Shown: positions 57,866 to 64,000 of the stretch, in pieces | Layout: each line of letters begins with the position of its first letter | How positions within the stretch are numbered: the stretch's first letter is position 1 | Assembly: GCA_050949085.1 (NCBI GenBank) | Contig: JBMNFB010000009.1 | Coordinates: 62,001-126,000 of the forward strand | Direction of reading: 5' to 3' | Origin: JBMNFB01 sp050949085 | GTDB taxonomy: Bacteria > Bacillota > UBA994 > UBA5500 | DNA: 64,000 bases | Notes under the pieces: model-generated | Told to the model about the DNA's origin: nothing | What the model saw: the letters and a program-made list of their open reading frames with translations, nothing else | Databases searched by the model: none | Translations under genes and position numbers: made by a program

Positions 57866-58714
57866 TCAGAATTTCTCGTGAAGGGTCTGGCTCACTACCT
57901 GGTAGTTAAGGACAAACTCCAGCAGATTGCTCTCAGCTAATACCCTAAACTGTTCATCATTATAGGTCAGGAACTGGACCAGATCGCTGATCGCCTGCCG
58001 CAATGACTCTGTCGCCGCAACCATCTGCCCCTGCAGAGCCTGGCAATCGACCGGATACTGGGCCGATTGCAGTAGCTGAGCCGCCTGCTCGATCTGTTGC
58101 TGCATCGCCTTGCCCCGATCATAGTTGATGCTGCCTGGCCGCAACATCTCGGCAGAGAGGGCCTCCAGTTCGGCTACCACTTCCGCCAGCCTGGCGAAGT
58201 AGCCAGCGCGCGCATCGTTGATCGTCCAATCGCCGGGTTCAAGACTGACCTCGCGCACAAACCCATCCACATCCTCGTCCTTCAGCATCTCGCGGACGGC
58301 CAGCGCCGCCTCTCGATTGTCGAAAATGCCGACGGACACCTTATGCAGCTCGCCTTCCTGGCGAATAGCCCCAGGATAGCCAGCCTGCTGCAGGCGCTGC
58401 AATAGCCCCTGGGCGTTTGCTTCACTGCTCAATGCCCCGACCTGCAGCACATAGCAGGTCAGTCCCTTAATCTTTAGCCGCGCCGACGTCACTTCGGGGT
58501 CTGGATCGGGTGGCTCAGGATCCGGATCCGGCTCAGTCTGAGGGGGATCGGGCTCTGGATTGTCCTTGATCGCCGGCGCCCACAGATAGCCATTGACCAG
58601 CAGGCTGTTGATGATATATCCACAAAGGATGGCCAATATGCCTGAGATTATCAGGGCGGGAATGAGATTGCTTTTCTTGCGCCGCTGCCGGCTCCTTCTG
58701 CTGCGCGGATGCAT
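57866..58714 (-). CDS. Membrane-anchored SPOR-domain protein
   Basis: A 282-residue protein. Very basic N terminus (HPRSRRSRQRRKKS), one transmembrane helix (LIPALIISGILAILCGYII), an Asp/Pro/Glu-rich linker (EPDPPQTEPDPDPEPPDPDPE), a SPOR domain (residues about 82-155, TCYVLQVGALSSEANAQGLLQRLQQAGY in parts) and a helical C-terminal domain. SPOR domains bind septal or denuded peptidoglycan; the gene sits directly downstream of folC as in many Clostridia. ATG 58714 follows AAGGAGG. Confidence 0.88.
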   Translation of the reverse strand: MHPRSRRSRQRRKKSNLIPALIISGILAILCGYIINSLLVNGYLWAPAIKDNPEPDPPQTEPDPDPEPPDPDPEVTSARLKIKGLTCYVLQVGALSSEANAQGLLQRLQQAGYPGAIRQEGELHKVSVGIFDNREAALAVREMLKDEDVDGFVREVSLEPGDWTINDARAGYFARLAEVVAELEALSAEMLRPGSINYDRGKAMQQQIEQAAQLLQSAQYPVDCQALQGQMVAATESLRQAISDLVQFLTYNDEQFRVLAESNLLEFVLNYQVVSQTLHEKF

Positions 58715-58785
58715 CCGATCACCCTCCTTTCTCTGATGCTGTTCGCCAGTTTCATGTAGAATCCTGCCGAACGGAGAAACAGAAT

Positions 58786-58806
58786 AGGACCCATGCTCTG
58801 GGTCCT
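58786..58806 (-). terminator. Terminator after folC
   Basis: On the minus strand AGGACCC-AGAGCAT-GGGTCCT then ATTCTGTTTCTCC. It lies 12 bases past the folC stop. Confidence 0.7.
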
Positions 58807-58818
58807 CTTGTAAGCGAT

Positions 58819-60123
58819 TTATCGGTTCGGCAGAACACCCTTCAGATACTCGCGAGCTTCGGCAACGACGTAGAGCGAGCCGGCCACCAGCAGCAGATCG
58901 CCCGGCTCCAGCTCAGCCAGCGCCGCCGCCAGGGCTTCTTCTACAGTGCTGGCCGCCGCTGCCTGCGCCGGATACTGTTTCGCAACTGCGAGCAGCTCGG
59001 CAGGATCAGTGCCGCGGGAAAACTGGGGTGCGGTAAACCAGACGCGGCTGGCCAGCGGCAGCAGATGCTCGAGCATCTCAGCTCGCTGTTTATCCTTCAG
59101 GATACCCAACACCATCACAATCCGCCTGTCGGGGAAGAATTCGGCCAGAGCTTCCCGCAGGCGCAGGGTGCCGTGCGGGTTGTGCGCGCCATCGACGACG
59201 ATCAGCGGTGACCGGGACATGATCTCCAGACGGCCTGCCCAGCGTGTGCCGGCCAACCCGTCACGATAAGCGGACGGGGGCAGGGCAAAGCCCTGTGCCT
59301 CCAGCTGGCGGACGGCGGCGATGGCGGTCGCCGCATTGCGGCATTGGTACTCGCCCAGCAGGGCAATGCGGAGATCCGACAACTGCCCCTGCGGATCGCG
59401 ATAGGTGAACGTCTGGCCGCTCAGGTCGAATGATTCCCGCACGTAGGAGAAATTCTCGCCGAGATGCCAGATGGGTGCCTGGCGGCTTTCGGCCTGAGAT
59501 CGAATCACGTCCCAGGCTTCCTCTTCCTCCACTGCGGTGACCACGGGCACCCCAGGTTTGATAATCCCGGCCTTTTCGGCGGCAATCCTGGCCAGCGTAT
59601 CGCCCAACACATCGGTGTGGTCCATGCCAATGTTCGTAATCACGCTCACCAGGGGCGTGACCACGTTAGTGGCGTCAAGGCGCCCGCCTAACCCTACCTC
59701 CCAGACGACAAAATCCAGGTCCAGCTGCTGATAGTAGAGCAGGGCGAGGACGGTGGTAACCTCAAACTGGGTGGTCGGCCCCAGCTCGGTCTGGTTGACC
59801 TCCTCGACCAGCGGCCGCACCCGCGCCATCAATTCAGCCAGGACTTCCACCGGGATATCGGCCCCATTGGCACCGATGCGGTTGGTGAACATCTCCAGGT
59901 AGGGCGAGGTATACATGCCGACCCGGTAGCCTGCTGCCCGCAAGATGCCGTGCACGAAGGCAGTGGTCGACCCTTTGCCGTTAGTGCCGGCGATATGAAT
60001 AAAACGCAGGTTTCGTTGGGGATGACCCAATCGCTCCAGGAACCAGTTCATGCGTTCCAGCCCCGGCCGACTGCCGAACCGGCCAAAGCTGTACAGATAG
60101 TCCAGTGCCGCCTGATAATTCAT
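58819..60123 (-). CDS. folC: Bifunctional folylpolyglutamate/dihydrofolate synthase
   Basis: A 434-residue Mur-ligase-fold enzyme adding glutamate to folates. Motifs: RFGSRPGLERM, P-loop HIAGTNGKGSTTAFV (about residue 45), VWEVGLGGRLDATNV, ITNIGMDHTDVLG, EKAGIIKPGVP, and VVDGAHNPHGTLRL. The length is normal. It is on the same strand as, and 59 bases from, the kinase-like gene upstream; valS, its common neighbour, is not here. Confidence 0.95.
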   Translation of the reverse strand: MNYQAALDYLYSFGRFGSRPGLERMNWFLERLGHPQRNLRFIHIAGTNGKGSTTAFVHGILRAAGYRVGMYTSPYLEMFTNRIGANGADIPVEVLAELMARVRPLVEEVNQTELGPTTQFEVTTVLALLYYQQLDLDFVVWEVGLGGRLDATNVVTPLVSVITNIGMDHTDVLGDTLARIAAEKAGIIKPGVPVVTAVEEEEAWDVIRSQAESRQAPIWHLGENFSYVRESFDLSGQTFTYRDPQGQLSDLRIALLGEYQCRNAATAIAAVRQLEAQGFALPPSAYRDGLAGTRWAGRLEIMSRSPLIVVDGAHNPHGTLRLREALAEFFPDRRIVMVLGILKDKQRAEMLEHLLPLASRVWFTAPQFSRGTDPAELLAVAKQYPAQAAAASTVEEALAAALAELEPGDLLLVAGSLYVVAEAREYLKGVLPNR

Positions 60124-60182
60124 CCGTCTTCCTCCGATCTGTCATCGATCAAGGGCATTATACCCCGTTCAGGCGGCTTACA

Positions 60183-61493
60183 TCAAAGCGCTTGCACCGG
60201 CAGCTTCACCTGCTCATACCAGGCGCTGAGATCGGTCAGCTCTGGGAATCGCCCTGTCTGTTCAGCGAGCCTGCTCCAGAGGCCATATAGATTCTCCCTG
60301 GTCCAGCCTAAGCCCCCCAGTTGTTCGCGCTGCTCCGGGGTCATTTCGTCGTAGTGAGCGATATACTGGCAGATGTAGCCTGAAAGGATCAGGCGGTAGA
60401 CTATGGAAGCGTAGGCGATATCCCGCTGGACATCATCGGGCAGCTGTCGCTCCCGCTGGTAGCACTCTGCCAACGCGGCCTCCTGCTCCAGACTCAGGCC
60501 GGCTGTGGGGTCACAGACTAGCTCGGCGACATCGAAACAGGAAAGGTCATGCCGCGCCATGCCCCAGTCTAGCTTTTGGCACTTGCTGCCGTCATAGTAG
60601 AAACTGCGGGGAGTTGCCTCGCCCAGCTTGAGACCGCGCTCCGTCGCTACCAGCTGAGAGACGACCGGGGCCATGAGCTGCTGGAGCTCGTACAGCTCGC
60701 CTTCGGTGACGGAGACGCCTGCCTTCGGCCACAGGGAAATGCTGAACTCCAGAAGGTTGTGCAGTATACTCTCGGTGTACTGCATGCCAGGCAGGAGGTA
60801 CTCAACCACAGGCAGCGCTGCCTGGTGGGCCCTGGCTATCTGCCGGACCAGCCCCTCCAGCAGCCGAAAACGCTCGTCGGCTGTGAGCTGAAGCAAGGCA
60901 TCGTCCAGGCGCTGCCCGCCTACATCAGCGGTGAGGGTCAAGAGAGCCTTGGGATCGAAGTTGATCAGGCGGGGGTAGAGATCGGTCACCTCATTCAGGC
61001 GGCGCAACTGTCCAACCTCTTCGTTCAACCGCTCGATCTTCTGCAGCTTAACCCTGGCTTCTTCGGCTTCGTTTTTCATCGGATCTTCCTTGACGCTCTG
61101 CAGACCGCTCTCGGTGATCATCGTGGGTCGCAGCTGATATGGATTGAACTCCATCAGACTGGCCGCCATCGACTTCTTCTCCCGTTCTCGCTGTTCGAAA
61201 AGGATGGCCAGAGGGTAGAAGGACTGGGCGACCAGATACCTGACTTGACCACCAGCCAGCTGCAGTTCGACGCGCTGGAACACCCGTTCCAGATTCAGAT
61301 CCTCAGTGGCCGCGACCGGCATGCGTTGAACCCGCAACTTCTGCACCCTGTCCGTCGCCGTCAGAACGCCCTGCCGGCGCAGCACGCGCTGCAGATAGGG
61401 CTTGTTCAGATGATAGTCAATGGGCGACATCATCCTGGCTGCTACTACGACGGCTACGCCTGCGACAGCCCCTACCAGCAAATTACCCCACAT
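60183..61493 (-). CDS. Membrane-anchored kinase-like (degenerate APH-type) protein
   Basis: A 436-residue protein. One N-terminal helix (GNLLVGAVAGVAVVVAARMM) is followed by a largely helical cytoplasmic region. In the C-terminal half LRLGEATPRSFYYDG... reads LKLGEATPRSFYYDG then KLDWGMARHDLSCFDVAELV, which aligns in pattern with the HGDLHPGN ... DWE loop of aminoglycoside/choline kinases. The catalytic HxD...N residues are replaced by L, E and S, while the metal-binding D of DWG stays. A probable pseudokinase. ATG 61493 follows AGGAGGTG. Function unknown. Confidence 0.6.
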   Translation of the reverse strand: MWGNLLVGAVAGVAVVVAARMMSPIDYHLNKPYLQRVLRRQGVLTATDRVQKLRVQRMPVAATEDLNLERVFQRVELQLAGGQVRYLVAQSFYPLAILFEQREREKKSMAASLMEFNPYQLRPTMITESGLQSVKEDPMKNEAEEARVKLQKIERLNEEVGQLRRLNEVTDLYPRLINFDPKALLTLTADVGGQRLDDALLQLTADERFRLLEGLVRQIARAHQAALPVVEYLLPGMQYTESILHNLLEFSISLWPKAGVSVTEGELYELQQLMAPVVSQLVATERGLKLGEATPRSFYYDGSKCQKLDWGMARHDLSCFDVAELVCDPTAGLSLEQEAALAECYQRERQLPDDVQRDIAYASIVYRLILSGYICQYIAHYDEMTPEQREQLGGLGWTRENLYGLWSRLAEQTGRFPELTDLSAWYEQVKLPVQAL

Positions 61494-61535
61494 CAGATAC
61501 ACCTCCTGGCTTACTACACTGCTTTTGAGACAGGA

Positions 61536-61561
61536 AAAGGAAGCCGTTGCCTGCTTCCTTT
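61536..61561 (-). terminator. Terminator after the carboxyltransferase gene
   Basis: On the minus strand AAAGGAAGC-AGGCAACG-GCTTCCTTT then TCCTGTCTC: a 9-bp stem, 25 bases after the stop. Confidence 0.75.
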
Positions 61562-61585
61562 GACTCTGCTGTTTGATTCCTGACC

Positions 61586-62983
61586 TTATACCGGGTAACC
61601 GCTGCCTTTCTGCGCCTGCTCTGCCAGGTCGTAGTCAAGGTTATACTTGCGGGATTCCCGTTCCTTCAGGAAATTCAGCGCTACCTGGGGGAAGAGAGCA
61701 TAGGAAAGCACATCTTCCTCTTTCTCCAGATAGAGTGCGATATCCTGCTTGGCTGTATCCAATTCTGGCTCCAGCAGATCAGCCGGGCGCACTGTCACCA
61801 CTTTGGCATCACCGATCAGCCTGCGGCGGAAGTCCTCATCGATTTCTCCCGGCGGCCGTCCGTAATGCCCCATCAGGTAGTTTTTCACCTCGTTGGAGAC
61901 CATCTTGTAGCGCTCACCGCTGATCACATTGAGCATGGACTGGGCGCCAACAATCTGGCTGAAGGGGGTGACCAGTGGAGGGTAGCCCAGATCCTGGCGC
62001 ACCCGGGGAACTTCCTTCAGCACCTCGGGCAGCCGGTCGATCTGGTTGCCTAACTGCGAAATGAAGTTGCTGATCATCCCGCCAGGCATCTGATAGAGCA
62101 GCACGTTGGTATTGACCTGATAGACAGACATGTTCTGCGCCTGAGGGTATTGCGCCTTAACCGCAGTCATCTTCTCAGCCATCTCGCTGAGCAGCTCCAG
62201 GTCGAGACCGGTATCATAGGGAGTGTCCTTCAGCACAGCTACCATGGATTCTGTGGCAGGCTGCGATGTACCCAGGGCAAGCGGCGAGAGGGCGCAGTCG
62301 ATGATATCGACACCGGCCTCGATAGCCTTCAGATACGTCATGCTGGCCATGCCGCTGGTGTAGTGAGTGTGCAGCTGAATCGGCACATCCACAAACTCCT
62401 TGAGATACTTGATGAGATCATAAGCCTCGAAGGGAGACAGAATGCCAGCCATATCCTTGACACAGAGTGAATCAACACCCAGCTGCAGCAGTTCCCTGGC
62501 CACCTGACCATAAGTCTCGAAATTGTGCACCGGGCTGATAGTGTAGACTACGGTGCCCTGCACGTGCGCTCCGGCCTTCTTGGCCACCCTGATGGGCACC
62601 TCCATATTGCGGATATCGTTGAGCCCATCAAAGATACGGATGATGTCCATGCCGTTCTCAACCATCTTGTTGATAAAGGCGATGACGACATCGTCCGGAT
62701 AGTGGCGATAGCCAACCAGGTTCTGGCCGCGCAGCAGCATCTGCAGTTTCGTCTTCGGCATCCGCCGGCGGATCAGGCGCAGGCGATCCCAGGGATCTTC
62801 ATTCAGGTAGCGCAGGCAGGTATCGAAAGTCGCCCCGCCCCACATCTCTACCGCTGCAAACCCAACCTGATCCATCATCTCCAGGATGGGGATCATATCC
62901 TGAGTCTTCATGCGGGTGGCCCAGAGGGACTGGTGGCCATCCCGCAGCGTCGTGTCCATAATCTGTATTCTCTTTCCTGTCAC
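61586..62983 (-). CDS. Oxaloacetate decarboxylase / pyruvate carboxylase carboxyltransferase subunit
   Basis: A 465-residue carboxyltransferase of the PycB/OadA/transcarboxylase 5S family. TIM-barrel motifs: MDTTLRDGHQSLWATRM (metal site and substrate), LLRGQNLVGYRHYPDD, SLCVKDMAGIL with the carboxylated active-site Lys, and HTHYTSGM (metal His residues). The chain ends without a biotinyl domain (no AMKM motif), so the carrier must be encoded elsewhere. It converts pyruvate and carboxybiotin to oxaloacetate or the reverse. GTG 62983 follows GAGGTGAAGAAGG. Single-gene unit. Confidence 0.92.
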   Translation of the reverse strand: MTGKRIQIMDTTLRDGHQSLWATRMKTQDMIPILEMMDQVGFAAVEMWGGATFDTCLRYLNEDPWDRLRLIRRRMPKTKLQMLLRGQNLVGYRHYPDDVVIAFINKMVENGMDIIRIFDGLNDIRNMEVPIRVAKKAGAHVQGTVVYTISPVHNFETYGQVARELLQLGVDSLCVKDMAGILSPFEAYDLIKYLKEFVDVPIQLHTHYTSGMASMTYLKAIEAGVDIIDCALSPLALGTSQPATESMVAVLKDTPYDTGLDLELLSEMAEKMTAVKAQYPQAQNMSVYQVNTNVLLYQMPGGMISNFISQLGNQIDRLPEVLKEVPRVRQDLGYPPLVTPFSQIVGAQSMLNVISGERYKMVSNEVKNYLMGHYGRPPGEIDEDFRRRLIGDAKVVTVRPADLLEPELDTAKQDIALYLEKEEDVLSYALFPQVALNFLKERESRKYNLDYDLAEQAQKGSGYPV

Positions 62984-63058
62984 CCTTCTTCACCTCTCGC
63001 GATTATTGACAAACCTGTTGCCGCTACACCGACCCAGCAGTCTACGAACATTGTATAC

Positions 63059-63086
63059 AGAATAACATACTTGGTGCAAGAGTCAA
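63059..63086 (-). promoter_or_regulatory. Promoter of the carboxyltransferase gene
   Basis: On the minus strand: TTGACT (63086-63081), a spacer of 16 and TATTCT (63064-63059). An overlapping alternative is TTGCAC (63079-63074) with TACAAT (63055-63050), spacer 18. Confidence 0.6.
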
Positions 63087-63133
63087 TCCATAGCTTACCT
63101 CTCCAGGGGGCAGGGTACTCCCCCAACTGCACT

Positions 63134-63724
63134 TTATTGAGGAGATAGCGCAGCGAGAATGTGCTTCCACAACTCTTCTACCCCCTGCCTGGTCTCAGCC
63201 GAAAAGAGAATCAGCGCATCCTGATGCAGTCCAGGCAGGCTGGCCAGTACGCCTTTCCGGTTCACATCCCACTTGGATCTCCCAACCTTATCTACCTTGT
63301 TGGCCACCACTATCCGGGGCGCGCCTGCCTGCTGCAGCAGGTCGTACATCGCCTGGTCGAGCGCGGTCGGTGGATGGCGAAAATCGACGACCTGCAGGAC
63401 GAGACGCAGCTCCTCCCGGCTAGTGAGATAGCTGGTGATCATCCGTTCAAACCTCTGGCGCTCGCTCTGCGAGACTTTGGCATATCCATAGCCGGGCAGG
63501 TCAACCAAATAGAAGCCATCGTTGATCAGATAGAAGTTGGCAGCCCGGGTCTTGCCGGGCTGGCTGCTGGTGCGCGCCAGATTCCGCCGCCCCAACAGGG
63601 CATTGATCAACGATGACTTGCCCACGTTGGATCGCCCGACCAGAGCGATCTCTGGCAGGCGATCGTCGGGGTAATGGGCGGCGTGAATTCCGCTGGTGAT
63701 GTATTCAGCTGTGCTAATCTTCAT
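63134..63724 (-). CDS. engB: Ribosome biogenesis GTPase EngB/YsxC
   Basis: A 196-residue TRAFAC GTPase required for 50S assembly: G1 VGRSNVGKSSLINALLG (about residue 29), G2/G3 QPGKTRAANFY and DLPGYGYAKVS, G4 NKVDKVGRSKW. ATG 63724 overlaps the lon stop (ATGA). The lon-engB order is standard in Firmicutes. Confidence 0.97.
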   Translation of the reverse strand: MKISTAEYITSGIHAAHYPDDRLPEIALVGRSNVGKSSLINALLGRRNLARTSSQPGKTRAANFYLINDGFYLVDLPGYGYAKVSQSERQRFERMITSYLTSREELRLVLQVVDFRHPPTALDQAMYDLLQQAGAPRIVVANKVDKVGRSKWDVNRKGVLASLPGLHQDALILFSAETRQGVEELWKHILAALSPQ

Positions 63725-64000
63725 GGCCCTGTCTCCAGCAGCGCCGCCCCAAGGACATCATCCATGTGATCCACCAGCACGATCTGCAGCTCATCGCGGA
63801 CAGTCTGGGGCAACTCATCCAGATCGCGCCGGTTCTCAGAGGGGATCAAAATTGTCTTGATGCCCGCCCGGTGTGCCGCCAACGCCTTTTCTTTCAGGCC
63901 ACCGACGGGCAGAACCCGCCCGCGCAGCGTTACCTCGCCGGTCATCGCTACATCCTTGCGTACGGCGCGTCCCGTCAGCGCTGAGGCCAGTGCGGTCGCC
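63721..64000 (-). CDS. lon: ATP-dependent protease Lon, C-terminal end (cut by window edge)
   Basis: The last 92 residues of the Lon proteolytic domain: ATALASALTGRAVRKDVAMTGEVTLRGRVLPVGGLKEKALAAHRAG in segments; the catalytic Lys is in GGLKEKALAA. SENRRDLDELPQTVRDELQIVLVDHMDDVL is the usual tail. The catalytic Ser and the ATPase domain lie beyond the window. The stop overlaps the engB start. Confidence 0.95.
   Translation of the reverse strand, partial: ATALASALTGRAVRKDVAMTGEVTLRGRVLPVGGLKEKALAAHRAGIKTILIPSENRRDLDELPQTVRDELQIVLVDHMDDVLGAALLETGP

Noticed and set aside
63095..63125. GGGGG/CCCCC inverted repeat after engB, considered as a terminator
   Set aside because: Only a 5-bp stem and no T-tract on the minus strand.

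Overview
The window reads as chromosomal DNA of an anaerobic, endospore-forming, fairly GC-rich Firmicute of the Clostridia type. The reasons are: the Bacillus/Clostridium gene order spoIVFA-spoIVFB ... rplU-prp-rpmA-spo0B-obg; an L27 with the Firmicute N-terminal extension beside its processing protease; canonical sigma-A promoters and strong AGGAGG-type ribosome binding sites; AddAB rather than RecBCD; and an NADH-linked [FeFe] hydrogenase beside an Rnf complex. I do not assign a genus. Nothing looks like a prophage, insertion sequence or CRISPR array.

Left part (1 to about 25.5 kb) is a patchwork of short transcription units on both strands: an M20 amidohydrolase cut by the edge, a YitT membrane protein, a peptidoglycan-binding protein divergent from a trypsin-like protease, a striking Cys/Glu/His-repeat membrane protein, a heterodimeric ABC exporter with its own consensus promoter, cardiolipin synthase, a DUF2935 protein, a two-P-loop ATPase, a DUF503/methyltransferase/metallo-beta-lactamase group, the addBA recombination operon, and several small unknowns.

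Middle part (25.5 to 47 kb) is a long minus-strand housekeeping region read from right to left: DUF4321-maf-radC-mreBCD-mrdA-minCDE-rodA-spoIVFA-spoIVFB, two radical-SAM-linked genes, rng, rplU-prp-rpmA, spo0B (frameshifted here), obg, nadD, an LCP cell-wall ligase, rsfS, a methyltransferase and tRNA-Ala. It couples rod shape, division-site placement, sporulation signalling and ribosome assembly.

Right part (47 to 64 kb, minus strand) is an energy module. An HndABCD-type NADH-linked [FeFe] hydrogenase, with an embedded HATPase protein and a Rex-like operator, is followed by rnfC-D-E-A-B. The flavoprotein gene rnfG, normally between rnfD and rnfE, is absent. The rnf leader is predicted to be highly structured. 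Upstream lie a DRTGG protein, a SPOR protein, folC, a membrane-anchored degenerate kinase-like protein, a pyruvate/oxaloacetate carboxyltransferase subunit, engB and the 3' end of lon.

The points most worth following are the Rnf operon without rnfG and its leader, the Cys-rich 42-residue tandem-repeat protein, a three-copy intergenic element (8.7, 22.7 and 51.9 kb), the frameshifted spo0B, and the structured region upstream of hndA.
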